Positions 24,593-35,879 of a stretch of 64,000 nucleotides of DNA are shown one piece after another. The stretch's first letter is position 1. Each line of letters starts with the position of its first letter. A program made the position numbers and the translations under genes. The notes under the pieces are model-generated. The model was not told where the DNA came from. It saw only the letters and a program-made list of their open reading frames with translations, and did not search any database. Source of the stretch: Cristatella mucedo (Eukaryota > Bryozoa > Phylactolaemata > Cristatellidae). The stretch is from NCBI GenBank assembly GCA_009760855.2, contig WPIO01000173.1, positions 283,501 to 347,500 on the forward strand, in the 5' to 3' direction.

Positions 24593-25996
24593 TAAAGAGG
24601 ATGCTGCTATAAAATGACCAAGCAAATAAATAATAACAGAGAAGATAGCAATACATTTATATATCGTTAGTAAACTGAAGTCAAATACTAAATGACATTT
24701 TGCGTATGTTTTTTGTCATATAATACTTTTAAAAAACGGTTCATGTGTCAGAAAGTTGACATCCACTTTAAACTTGTTGATATGCACGCGTTGGGCTTGT
24801 AAACAGGTTTTCATTTGCACTCTTGCTTTGTTATCATTAAACTGCCTTAAACCTAGTAATAATTCATTAAAAAACTAATTTAGATCAGTATTATATGTCG
24901 TTCGAGACCTTATGAACACTTTAGGAGTTTGGTTTTTTATTTCATTTGGATAATGGTAATTTTACTTTAATTTTATTAGAAGTAGCAGTATTTTTTCTAC
25001 TCAATTAGCTGCCTCATATATCATACGCGCTTCGATGACCCTAAGTTTAAAAGACTGAGTAGAAAATAGAATACTAATAAATATCAATCAACCTTTAATT
25101 TTTAGGCTTATTTATCTCTCCCAACCTTCGGTTTTGCCGATATTTGGGTAGTGGCTTTGGTATTGCAATTACTTAACGCATAGCTATTACAATATCAGCT
25201 CCGAGCTCTGAAATTCAATTCTGCTATTTATTTCACTAAATAAATAGTTTTTATTGGAATCTTAAGTATCGTGTTAAGTTTTACGCTTTCTTTTCGCGGT
25301 ATTTCATGTTTTCGCTTGCTTGTATAACAGCTAGAATAAGACTGTAAGCGTTATAGACCTTATTAGAATGCAATGTCTTATAAAAGCCTTGGAGAAATGC
25401 AGAGTTCATTTCACAGATTTATTCTTGGTCCTTAGCTATGAACCTGTAAGTCCCTATTTTGGCATAATTAGAATTCATGGGCATTTGTAAATCAAGGTAA
25501 CTTTGTTCTGTAATTAACAATTTCAGGTAATACGTAATGATCCTCGTCCTGTTAAGGAGGCGGATCCTTTCAAATCCTTTTAAAAGAGGCGGCAATAAAA
25601 AATGTGTACATCCTGAGATGATATGAATAACTTTCAGCATTACTATCGAATGTAACTGCCTAACTAAAAGCTAGCAACGGGAATTTTGTCGGTCTGTCAG
25701 TGAAAGGTGCAAGTGAGAAAGTTTTGCTAAAAGTATTAAAATGAAATAAGTGTGCATTACCGATTATTAAAACAATACGAATTGCGACGAATATATGAAT
25801 CAATAACAACTAATAATTTTATTATTACCCCAATTGAAAAAGTCTACCTATAGCATGGCTATAGGTGACATGAAAAGGGCCGGGATGAAAGTGCGATTAG
25901 TGGCAGATGCACAGGGTCAGCCTACATAAAGATGCAAAGGATAATGACAAGAACCCAGTAAATGCCATCATAAAATACGAACGTTTTTAATTGTTT
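24593..25996. other. Unassigned AT-rich region
   Basis: No recognisable coding or repeat content, except a weak LINE-A-like block near 25895-25995. Confidence 0.3.
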
Positions 25997-26331
25997 TTAA
26001 TAATCATAATACACTTGATTAAGTAATTGCCTTACATAATTCAAACGCTTCCCATGCACTTTACATTTTCGGCAAAGGGAACCGCGATTGAATGGTGAGT
26101 AAAATTATGCTCGATAAACAGCATGAATAACATGGTTAGGGGTAACATACATTGGGTCAGCATGCAAGTGAGGTTAGTGGCAGCATGCACAGTGTCAGCA
26201 CGCCTAAGCACATACACGGTGAATCATAAGGACCTACTAAATGCTGTCCTAAATAGGTGCGTTTCAATTTCTCTTTAAACGTGGTGATGTAGGGGGATGT
26301 TGCGAAGCAAGTCGGAAGTACGTTCAAGGCT

Positions 26332-27061
26332 ACGTTAGTTGGTCCATGCATTCGTGACATCTCGTCTCGACTTCTGCAACTCACTGCTTACTGGCCTACC
26401 AGCATGTGCGATCAGGCGATTGCAGCTGGTGCAAAACTCTGCAGCTAGGCTGGTCTCTCGTGAGCGTCGCAGTTGCCACATTGCTCCACTTCTCGCCGAC
26501 CTGCACTGGTTACCAGTCAAGCAACGGATTGACTTCAAGGTTTTGTCGCTCACTTTTAGGTCTCTTCATTCTATGGCTCCAGCCTATCTTTCAGAGATAC
26601 TACTCCATCAGGCAAAGCATCGTACCACTCGCTTTTCGGAATCCAACAGTCTAGAAATACCTCGTACAAACCTTAAATCCTTTGGAGACCGTGCATTTAG
26701 CTCGTATGCTCCCACAGCCTGGAACTCCCTCCCGACCTGCATCAGAACATCCCCTGACCTTACCACATTTAAAAGAAACTTAAAAACATACCTATTTAGG
26801 ACAGCATTTAGTGGGTCCTTGTGATTCGTCCTCGATGTGCTTATGCGTGCTGACACTGTTCATGCTGCCACTAACCACATTTGCATGCTGACCCAGTGCA
26901 CGTAACCCCTAACCATGTTATTCATTTTGTTTGTTTTTCAAGCATGATTTTACTTACTGTTCTATTGCGTATCACTTTGCAGCAAATGTAAAGCGCCTAG
27001 AAAGAGATTAAGTTCTCTGAGGGCGCTTTATCAAGTGCAATATTATTATTATTATTATTAT
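26332..27061 (+). mobile_element. LINE-A insertion inside a LINE-A
   Basis: A 5'-truncated plus-strand copy starts at the [20 protein letters not shown] region. It contains an intact frame of about 160 codons to the natural stop (…[13 protein letters not shown], stop at 26822-26824), then the 3' UTR, hairpin and an (ATT)n tail. It is one of the least mutated copies. It is flanked by the 6-bp direct repeat AAGGCT (26326-26331 and 27062-27067). Confidence 0.9.
26990..27029 (+). promoter_or_regulatory. LINE-A 3' UTR hairpin (probable RT recognition structure)
   Basis: Outer arms AAAGCGCC (26990-26997) and GGCGCTTT (27022-27029) pair perfectly. Inner arms AGAGA (27003-27007) and TCTCT (27014-27018) pair above them. 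The structure sits just before the ATT tail in every LINE-A copy that keeps its 3' end. In related LINEs such 3' stem-loops are recognised by the element's RT; that role is inferred here. Confidence 0.7.
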
Positions 27062-27959
27062 AAGGCTTTGGGATAATACGAACTAAATGCACAGTCTCCA
27101 AAGGGTTTGATGTTTGTCCGAGGTATTGGTAAACTGATGGATTCCGGAAAGCGGGTGGTACGATACTTGACCTGGTGGGGGGAGTAGATCTGAGAGATAG
27201 GCTGGAGCCAAATAATGAAGTGAAATGAAAGTGAGAGACAAAACCTTGAAGTCGATCCGTCGCTTGACAGTGAGCAAGTGAAAATCGGCGAGAAGTGATT
27301 TGATGCGGTAACTGAGTCGCTCACGAGAGACATGCCTTGCTGGCACCAGCTTTAAGTGCCTGATTGCAAATTTTGGTAGGCCAGCTAGTAGTGAGTTACA
27401 GAAGTCTAGGCGGTATGTCACAAATGCACGGCCAGCTTAGATGTGATATCCTTTGGTAAATAAGCTCCAATTTGGGCGATGCTATGTTGCTCAAAGTAGG
27501 CTCACTTGACTTTGGAGCGGATGTCGTAGTCTAACGAAAAGTCACATTGGAACATGACACCTAGATTTCGTGCAGATTCAACTGGAGATATGCCAGCAGA
27601 GCAGATTTTGAGAGTTAGCCTATCCAATTTCTGAATCACACTTGCTTTGCCAATAGCTATTAAGTTCATGATCATTTAATTTTGGAAAGTTTGCTATTAT
27701 GCATGTGCGAATGTTTTCAATGCATGCATAAAGAGAGTTGAGATAATTTGAGGTGCTCCAAGGCTTGGAGGGATCAAAGCTACGGTACAACTTAATGTCA
27801 TCCGCATGGAAGTGAAAACCTAGATTACGCTAGGCAATCTTATTGGCGAGAGAGAGAGAGAGAGAAAGAGAGAGAGTATAAGCCGTGAAAAAAACTAGAC
27901 CTAGCATGGAGCCCTGAGGTACCCCATATTTCAGAAGTACCTCGGATGTTTTTTGTCCA

Positions 27960-28115
27960 TTTGGTATACCTCGGATGTTCTTTGTCGTTTTGGTAAAGTT
28001 AGGCGAAGTCCTGACAAAAGTGGGGAGTGAATTCCAGGCTTTGGGAGAATACAAACTAAATGCACAGCCTTCGAAGGATTAACGGTTTGTACTAGGTATA
28101 TGGTGAACAGCTAAA
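27960..28115 (-). mobile_element. LINE-A internal fragment
   Basis: It matches the minus-strand LINE-A block coding the YSPKAWNSLPTFVRTSPN region. It follows about 60 bp after the split copy and may be a rearranged piece of it: a short CTCGGATGTT sequence is repeated at 27941 and 27970. Confidence 0.65.
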
Positions 28116-28403
28116 TTACCAAGAGCTGGTGCTACATTGTGCATGTAGCTGTTTATATTAACCTATAACTTGTTAAATTGTACAAAATATGCATCCTGAT
28201 TATTGTTGCCTATTAAAGAAAAAACCGCATTTTCGGTCAATTTTTGTACATGCGGACAAGAGCTGTTTACAATTCTTTTGTTAGTACCAAGTACGCCTTA
28301 ACTAAAAAATAAATTTAACGGATTTTTCCGGGAGATTAGTTAGTACCATTTTCAATTTTATAGATTATTACACAGTGTATTGTTTAGTATATATTGACAT
28401 ACT

Positions 28404-28634
28404 TTTCAGTGGTCCTGAGCTGCTACTTCCATGCTACTCACTACCTCGACAACTCTACTGACTCTGCTTTTCTTCCCACCTTCTCTTTCTTGCGTGAGAC
28501 GAAGTCTGTGGGCTATTCGACGCGTACCGAAAGCACCTTAGACTGTACTCTATACAAAACTCTCCTGCGTAACACCCACATAGTCTTTATTAATTTGGGG
28601 AGTAACAGACATAGATACATTACATTATATTAAT
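28404..28634 (+). mobile_element. LINE-B 3' end
   Basis: It begins in the SVVLSCYFHATHYL block and ends in TACATTACATTATATTA. It contains the 3' hairpin region (TAACACCCACA ... TGGGGAGTAA). Only the last about 230 bp of the element are present. Confidence 0.8.
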
Positions 28635-28639
28635 AATTT

Positions 28640-29444
28640 ATAAATAAATTTGGCATTTTTCCTTATTTAAGACCTTATAAGTAATTTTCAATTCTTCAAT
28701 CACTGAACTATTTACCTCTACCAAAATACCAAGAACAGATGTCTCTCATCAAAATATTGACTGCAAAAGAAATCCGAGTTACAATATTGTAAAATAAAAA
28801 AAATTTCAAGATGATTTAGGCCACTTCACCCACCATTAGTAAAAAGCGAATTACTTTCAGGAAACAATCGTAATATTTATCTGTGTATTTATTATTTTGA
28901 AAGTGATTCATCTGATTGATAAGCAAGCTTAAACGGCATCCATTTGCTGTTAGTGCATCACCATCATCGCTAGGTATCAGTGACGTGCCTTTCTTATATC
29001 AAGCTTCAAACGCTAAACTTGTTAGTATCTAGATAATAATCAACAAGATGCTCCTGTAGTGGCTTACTTAATAAATATCTGCCACAATTTTACATTCACT
29101 TGGACATCCAAGTTATTACACTGTGATAAGAAATGATGAAGAGAGAACCGCTTGGTAAAGCCATTGTGATTCAAATTGATGTTTTTTTCAGGAAAACGTG
29201 AGAGACGGTGACTGCCAACTTCAAAAGAATATTTCTGGGCTTGAACATCAAAGCGAAAACAATAAAATGATGCGGTAAATGAAATTCCATGAAAGCACTT
29301 CTTTTGAAAACATTGGTTGTACTTTTAATTACAATACGTCTCTGTGGATGAGTTAATTTGAATGCACGGAGAGTTCGAACGGCCGATTGCAAAAAAATAC
29401 CGTAATGCCTACATATTTGATTCATTTCTCTATTCAGCCGTAAC
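28640..29444. other. Unassigned region
   Basis: No gene or repeat family was recognised. Confidence 0.3.
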
Positions 29445-29612
29445 GGCTCACTTGCTAAGTCGGTTGCAATTCATGACCTCGACATCGAGGTCATGGGTTC
29501 GAATCCTGCTGTGGGCGATCCTGTATCGCCACCACCAGCAGCGGTGATAGCCGTAAAGGCTCTTCAGTCGCTATACAAAAAGAGGCTTTTAAATCAGCTG
29601 GTATTTTTTTAT
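29445..29612 (+). mobile_element. SINE-A copy
   Basis: The head ACGGCTCACTTGCTAAGTCG and a perfect B box GGTTCGAATCC precede the family body (ATCGCCACC, GTGATAGCCGTAAAGGCTCTTC) and the 3' end GGCTTTTAAATCAGCTGGTA. A T-rich tail follows. Confidence 0.85.
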
Positions 29613-29756
29613 TTTACAAATACCTATTATCTACAAGCATTCAAGCATGTATACATTAGCTCTTAATGACCCCGATGTAGTCTTTCGGTCTCACTTACAT
29701 GCATAAATCTTAAAACAAAAGTTAACACCAGTTTACCTTCAAATTCAATAATACTG

Positions 29757-29829
29757 CTTAATATATATATATATATATATAATATATTATTATAGTATAT
29801 TATATATTATATATATTCAATAATACTGC

Positions 29830-29874
<45 letters not shown>

Positions 29875-30062
29875 TTATATTTACATATATATATACATAT
29901 ACACGCATGCACATACATATATATATATATATATTACATGCTTATATATATGTATATACATATATATGCTTATACATATATGTGTGTGTGTGTTTGTATG
30001 TGTAGTTGGGTGTGTGCGTGTATGTGCAGATATGTGTGTGTGTGTGTGTGTGTGTGTGAGTG
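29757..30062. repeat. (TA)n and (TG)n microsatellite cluster
   Basis: Two TA blocks near 29760-29875, a direct repeat of TTCAATAATACTGC (about 29743 and 29816), and a (TG)n tract at about 30030-30058. The duplicated anchor suggests slippage or local duplication. Confidence 0.95.
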
Positions 30063-30317
30063 TGTATACTGCATATTGTGCCACTCCCTTTAGGCTTAAC
30101 TCTAGCAATCTCAATAGAAGCTAAAGAACCTAAGCCTTTTGCAAAAGACCTAGTTCCTTAAATTACAGAGGTTACTCATAGCATGATTCCGACTACCAAG
30201 TCAAGGAGCAGTTGAAATGAACACACTTGGGCTGGCATGCATGATAGTAATAGAAAGCCACTACAGCTATCCAAATTGATCACTGCACGAGGAAAGTATC
30301 TACGTACCTGAGATCCC

Positions 30318-30318
<1 letters not shown>

Positions 30319-30368
<50 letters not shown>

Positions 30369-30405
30369 TGTATATATATGTATATATATATATATATATA
30401 TTCAT
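30319..30405. repeat. (TA)n microsatellite
   Basis: About 85 bp of alternating TA with a few G/C interruptions. Confidence 0.95.
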
Positions 30406-30499
30406 GTATATCGGGAGCTTGTTGGTCTGTTACTTGATATTATAATTCCTATCATGTTATATTATGATATTATAATTGCCGCCATTATAAGATAAAAAC

Positions 30500-31020
30500 C
30501 GAGGAATAAGTTTCTGGGCTTGTCGCTCCTTGTAAGAACTTTAATTTGCATCCGTCGATCAACCGGCAGCTTTTCAATTTCTTCTAGCTAAGTACAAACT
30601 CGGTAAAAACCTCTTGGATTTGTTAACTAGCCTTGCGGCCGTATTCATCCTCAGCTGCAGTGACCAAATAGCTTTTTCCGGTAGCTTAGAAAAAACGAAA
30701 CTTGAGCCATCGTGGTTAAAAGTAGCTATCTTAGATGTGGATCGGAAGTTATAGCCAGCTTAGGAAGCTCTCATCGTAATGAAGCGTTCAAAGTTTAGGC
30801 AGTTATTAAAACCAGCACCTAAATTCCAAGCTAAGGAATTCGTCCAAGGCGCCTACGTTTCATGTTCACAGCACCAGCGAGGCATTAAGGCTATTGGTCT
30901 AGTTTGGGTGCAGATCTAAAAGACCTGCCTGTTTGCTAGATTTCAAAAACAACTCCGAGTGAATGCTTTTCAAGCTGAGTTACTAGACAAACTCTATGTT
31001 GCATAGGGCATACAATTGAA
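30500..31020 (-). mobile_element. Decayed LINE-B internal fragment
   Basis: The minus strand matches the LINE-B region seen at 40826-41100, including the counterparts of GCTCAACCGGC, TCAGCTGCAGTG and the following RT segment. No frame survives. Confidence 0.6.
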
Positions 31021-31647
31021 CAGGAACAGATACCGAGATTGAGCAATGATCTTAGACGATCAGTTGGCACAGTAGGTGCTCGGGCTAACAGAGGTGCAAC
31101 AAAAAATTATGTAAGATACCCCCACAGATAATAATAATAATAATAATAATTCACTTGATAAAGCACCCTCAGAGAACGTAATCTCTCTCTAGGCGCTTTA
31201 CATTTGCAGTAAAGTGAAATGCAATTGAATGGTAAGTAAAATCGTGCTTGAAAAACAAACGAACTGAGTAATACGGTAAGGGGTGACATGCACAGGGTCA
31301 GTATGCAAATGTGGTTAGTGGCAGCATGCTCAGTGTCAGAACGCATAAGCACATCAAGGACGAATCACAGGGACCCACTCAATGCTGTCCTAAATAGGTG
31401 TGTTTTTAGGTTCCTTTTAAATGTGGTCAGGTCAGGGGATGTTCTGACAAAGGTCGGGAGGGAGTTCCAGGCTGTGGGAGCATATAAACTAAATGCACGG
31501 TCTCCAAAGGATTTAAGGTTTGAAAGAGGTATTGGTTAACTGTTGGATTCCGAAAAGCGGGTGGTACGATGCTTGGCCTGATGGGGTAGTATATCTGAAA
31601 GATAGGCTGGAGCCATAGAATGAAGGGACCTAAAAGTGAGCGACAAA

Positions 31648-32046
31648 TAATAATAATAATAATAATATTGCACTTGATAAAGCGCCCTCAGAGAACTTAA
31701 TCTCTTTCTAGGCGCTTTACATTTGCTGCAAAGTGATACGCAATAGAATAGTAAGTAAAATCATGCTTGAAAAACAAACAAAATGAATAACATGGTTAGG
31801 GGTTACATGCACTGGGTCAGCATGCAAATGTGGTTAGTGGCAGCATGAACAGTGTCAGCACGCATAAGCACATCGAGGACGAATCACAAGGACCCACTAA
31901 ATGCTGTCCTAAATAGGTATGTTTTTAAGTTTCTTTTAAATGTGGTCAGGTCAGGGGATGTTCTGATGCAGGTCGGGAGGGAGTTCCAGGCTGTGGGAGC
32001 ATACGAGCTAAATGCACGGTCTCCAAAGGATTTAAGGTTTGTACGA
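31648..32046 (-). mobile_element. LINE-A insertion in a LINE-A, same orientation
   Basis: A 399-bp 5'-truncated copy with an (ATT)n tail, the hairpin, the 3' UTR and the last coding codons. It ends inside the [17 protein letters not shown] region. It is nearly identical to the end of the 26332-27061 copy. The 6-bp duplications GACAAA mark it as a clean target-primed insertion. ORFs running across its right edge are chimeric. Confidence 0.9.
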
Positions 32047-32345
32047 GACAAAACCTTGAAGTCAATCCGTTGCTTGACTGGTAGCCAGGTCGGTGAGAAG
32101 TGGAGTAATGTGGCAACTGCGACGCTCACGACAGACAAGCCTAGCTGCAGAGTTTTGCACCAGCTGCAATCGCCTGATCGCACATGCTGGTAGGCCAGTA
32201 AGCAGTGACTTGCAGAAGTCGAAACGAGATGTCACGAATGCATGGACCAACTTGGACGTGGTATCTTTATCTAAACAAGCCCAAATTTTAGCAATGTTAT
32301 GAAGCTGAAAATAGGCAGATTTGACTGTGGAGCTGTTATGGTCGT

Positions 32346-33320
32346 CTAACGAGAGGTCGCTTTGGAATATGACACCAGATTTCGAGCTGATTCCACCGTA
32401 GATATACTGGCAGAGCCAATTTTGAGAGTCAGCCTTTCCAATCTCTGGATCACACTGGGTTTGCCCATAACTAGTAAGTTAGTTTTATCATCGTTGGATT
32501 TTAGAAAATTTGCTGCCTTCCACGTGTGGATGTCATCAATGCATGCAGCTAGTGAGTTTAGAGAATTTGAGGTGCTCGAAGGCTGGGAGGGATCAAAGCA
32601 AAGGTATAACTGAGTGTCATCTGCATAGAAGTTAAAGCCTAGATTGTGCTTGGTAATCACATCAGCAAGAGGCAGAGTATAAACCGTGAACAGAACCGGA
32701 CCTAGCACTGAGCCCTGAGGTACTCCATATTTCAGAGGTACTTCAGATGATCTTTGTCCATTCACGTCAATACTCTGGAGTCTCCCACTGAGATAGGACC
32801 TGAACCACTGCAGAACAGTGCCAGTGATGCCCAGGCGAGATGAGAGACGCTCTAGAAGAACTTTGTAATCTATGGTTTCAAAAGCTGCCGAAATATCAAG
32901 CAAAACAAGCAGAGACACTCTACCCATGTCTGCATTCTTAAGTAGGTCGTTGTATACCCGAAGCAATGCTGACTCTGTGGAGTGGTTAGCTCTAAAGCCA
33001 GACTGGAACTTACTAGCAAGGTGTGAGGTTTCGATATACGAGTTCAGCTGGTCGGCTACGACCCGTTCGAGTATCTTTGATAGGAACGGTAGAAGGGAAA
33101 CTGGGCGGTAGTTGCTCAAGTTCTCTTGGTCAAGTGTAGCTTTCTTGAGAAGTGGCCTGACTACAGCTTTTTTGAAAGGTACTGGGACATGACCTGAGGC
33201 TAATGACATATTAATTATGTTAGTTATGCATGGCAGCAGTAGATTAATGCAACGTAGGAGCAGGACAGTAGGAATAGGGTCCACAGGACTTGTTGTCTTC
33301 TTTGATTGAGATATGAACAT
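32346..33320 (-). pseudogene. LINE-A ORF2 reverse transcriptase, partial
   Basis: 324 open codons encode an L2/CR1-type reverse transcriptase that copies element RNA at a nicked target. Motifs in order: SPVDPIPT (residues 11-18), NYRPVS (70-75), [14 protein letters not shown] (about 107-120), [12 protein letters not shown] (141-152), [10 protein letters not shown] (199-208) and the catalytic FYADD (231-235). The two YADD aspartates are present. After [13 protein letters not shown] the frame is lost to a single-base deletion near 32380, and the C-terminal part continues in another frame to about 32053. The N-terminal RT and the endonuclease are missing through 5' truncation. It is a retrotransposon pseudogene, not a host gene. 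Confidence 0.9.
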
Positions 33321-33329
33321 GAGTTGTGG

Positions 33330-34395
33330 GCGTGACGACTACAGCTGCATGATTTGCAGGCGACACAGCAGGTGACCATATATACTCATGCGTATTAATC
33401 GTCGCATAAGCCACCTTGGAGTGACGAAGAGAGAAGGGGAAAGAGAATAGCATCTGTATAGGTGGTGTCACAAGACCCAGCTGGCCATTGGCAAATACAT
33501 CGAGCTTAGTTAACCAATATGGCTGGACGGCCGTGCCTAATGAGCTGATTGCAGCATGCTGGTTGGTCCGGGGACTGTTGCGAGTCCGGCTGGTCAGAAT
33601 AACAGCCGGAAAGAGGTAAGTGGATAGCAACTGTGAAAGGCGTGGTCTTTTATGGAGACCCGATTGCACTTTATTCAAACGACGGGCAATGCAAAAAACG
33701 CACATCTTTAAAGCCAAGCGATTCGCGAACAGCCGCTGCAACCCTGCCGCCCACCTTTCAGTCAGCTCGGATAAAAATAATGAGAGGGTTGGTTGACGGT
33801 CTCAGATTGACGGACACTAAAGCAGGGTGTCATAATCGTCTCTCCCAGCATAAATAACGGTGAACATAGCAATAATAATAATACGTTTCTGATATCGCCC
33901 TCAGAGAACTTGTCATTTTACATATGAATGCATCTAGCTTCCCCTGGACGGCCTAAACGTGGATAAGTAGCCCTTCAACCGCAACTCAGCTTTTAGCAGC
34001 AGGCGACAAGCCAGAACTGCTTGATTGCATGGCTACACTGACCCGTAGAAGGCCGACCCGGATGTGCCGACCGACTAGCTTACAATGTGCTGAAATTTTA
34101 TTGGCCGGACTTAAAAGGCTGTCCACTAACTGGGTGACGTCGTCAAAGTAACTTTATTAATAGGCAACCGGCAGCCAGCCCTGCAGACGCTGCCACTACA
34201 CATTTATAATGAATCGTTATAGTAATAAGAATAATAATGATAATGCATTTGTATAGCATCCTCAGAAAACTCAATCGTAGGCGGTGCCAACGCATTAAGC
34301 ACATCAGCAAGTCACGTGCAGTTATATTACTGCCGACGGTTAGCCTTTCGCACCATGCTGATGGGCAGTGATTGAGCTACTACTATGGCAATTAT
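33330..34395. other. Mostly unassigned region with LINE-A crumbs
   Basis: 33868-33925 and 34226-34290 look like minus-strand LINE-A 3' tips (TAATAATAA followed by CGCCCTCAGAGAACT-like sequence). A 165-codon minus frame (33244-33741) overlaps the end of the LINE-A and has no recognised domain. An AGAG/GTAAGT at about 33616 could be a splice donor but lacks context. Confidence 0.3.
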
Positions 34396-34686
34396 GTAAT
34401 GTAATGTATCTCCGTCAGTAACTCCACAAAGTCATAAAGACCATGTGGGTGTTACGAAGGAGAGTTTTGTATAGCGCACTCACAGCCTAAGCGGCTTTCG
34501 GTACGCATTCGGTACCCAACAGACTTCGTCTCACGCAACAAAGAGAAAGTGGGAGGCATAGCAGAGTTAGGAGAGCAGTTGAGGTAGTGAGTAGCATAGA
34601 AGTAGCAGTTCAGGACCGCTGAAAAAGATGTGCCATAGTCGGCAGTTGCAGAGTAGATGTCGTTGCGTAAGAATAGTGGAAGCGAG
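34396..34686 (-). mobile_element. LINE-B 3' end
   Basis: It reads TAATGTAATGTA, then the hairpin region and the conserved 3' block up to AAGAATAGTGGAAGCG. It is close in sequence to the 12971-13398 copy. Confidence 0.85.
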
Positions 34687-34796
34687 ATTGCTAATCGACA
34701 CTTTAAATTTACAGGTCATGTTTTGGTAGACGAACGTTTGATAGAGCAAAAACAGGGCTCAGGGACGTACTTACAGATCAGCAGAACCAGCCCTGC

Positions 34797-35860
34797 TAAT
34801 AATAATACCTTTGATGTAGCACCCTTATAGAACTCAGTTTCTTTCTAGGCACTTTACATTCGCTGCAAAGACTGGTCGGTGGTAGATCGAATGGTTAGTG
34901 GTAGCATGCTCACTAAACAACAAGATCAAAATGGTTAGGGGTGACATGCATGAGACAGTATACCAGTGTTGTTAGAGGACTTAGTCTCTATTCAGGTGCT
35001 TCACATACGCCTCGGGACTCAAGCATACGACCTCAGGTAGACCTTGGCTTGGGCGAGTACCTTAACCGCTGGACTAAACCAGCTCGGCGATGCGTTTCAG
35101 TTTCTTTTTAAATTTTGACAAGTCAGGAGATGTGATGCAAGTCGGGAGTGAGTTCCTGGATTTGGGAGCATACGAACTAAAGGCACGGTATCCAACGGCT
35201 TTGAGGTTTGTACGAGTTATCGGTACGGAGATAGACTCGGAAAAGTGGGTGGTACATGCTTAGCCTCGTTGGTGGCCCGTAGACTAGCAAGCAGTGACTT
35301 ACAGAAGTCAAGACGGACTGTCACGAATACATGGACCAATTTACATGTGGTATCCCTATCTAAGCAAGCTCTTATTTTAGCAATGTTATGTAGCTGAAAG
35401 TAGGCAGGCTTAAAATTTGGAGCTGATGTAGTCTTTTAATTAAAGATCACTTTGGAACATGTCACCTAGATTTTGTGCACATTCAACTGGGGATATACTC
35501 GCAAAGCCAATTTTGAGCGAGTCTTTCTAATTTCTGAATCACACCTGGCTTCCCCATAACTCTTAAGTTCGTTTTATCATAATTCAACTTAAGACAGTTT
35601 GCAGCTATTAACATGTGGATGTCATCAATACATGCAGCAAGGAAGTTTAGAAAATTCGACGTGCTGAAGGGCAGGGAGGAATCAAGGCAAAATTAAAACA
35701 GAGCGGTATCCAAACAAAAGGGAAAGCCTAGATTGCGCTTGGCAATCACAACGGCAAGAGAGAGAGAGAGAGTATAAATCGTGAAAAGAACGGAAACAAG
35801 CACAGATCCCCGAGGTACCTCATATTTTAAAGATTCCTCAGACGATCTGTTGTTGTTTAT
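34797..35860 (-). mobile_element. LINE-A copy carrying a SINE-B insertion
   Basis: The 3' end at 34797 (AATAATAATA) leads through the hairpin (AAGTGCC with GGGTGCT). The sequence is broken by SINE-B at about 34968-35092 and resumes through the [36 protein letters not shown] and FLFGYRSVL regions to about 35860. A GA-repeat expansion sits before the YADD region at 35755-35772, as in the copy near 27850. No long frame survives. Confidence 0.8.
34968..35092 (-). mobile_element. SINE-B copy inserted in LINE-A
   Basis: The minus strand starts (right side) with CGCCGAGCTGGTTTAGTCC, a tRNA-like head, then a B-box region (ATGCTTGAGTCCC). It ends with a 3' tail homologous to the LINE-A hairpin region (TGTGAAGCACCTGAATAGAG). 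It is the same family as 53494-53645. Confidence 0.75.
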
Positions 35861-35879
35861 CGACCATCGGTGCATCACA

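Larger units (their letters stand above)
25998..27900 (-). mobile_element. LINE-A copy split by another LINE-A
   Basis: The minus-strand copy has its 3' end at 25998, with a degenerate AATAATCATAATAC tail. It runs through the 3' UTR to 26331, is interrupted by a plus-strand LINE-A (26332-27061), and resumes at 27062. It continues through the FGDCAFSSY, AYLSDLLPP, DFHLLTVKRRIDFK and LAACIDDI regions to about 27900. A GA-repeat expansion at 27846-27877 replaces the usual codons before the YADD region. AAGGCT is duplicated at both edges of the insert. Many frame breaks are present. Confidence 0.85.
31126..33325 (-). mobile_element. LINE-A copy with the longest RT, carrying a LINE-A insertion
   Basis: The 3' tail starts at 31126 and the copy runs right to left up to about 33325. 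The segment 31648-32046 is a second, same-strand LINE-A inserted into it. GACAAA is repeated at both junctions (31642-31647 and 32047-32052), and removing the insert restores the LINE-A sequence. This is the most complete LINE-A of the window, lacking only the 5' part (endonuclease and N-terminal RT). Confidence 0.9.

Noticed and set aside
24356-24625. 89-codon minus-strand frame
   Set aside because: It runs antisense across a SINE-A copy.
31852-32193. 113-codon plus-strand frame
   Set aside because: It is antisense to LINE-A and crosses the junction of two nested copies.
33244-33741. 165-codon minus-strand frame
   Set aside because: Overlaps the 5' edge of the LINE-A in another frame; no recognised domain and no splice or promoter support.
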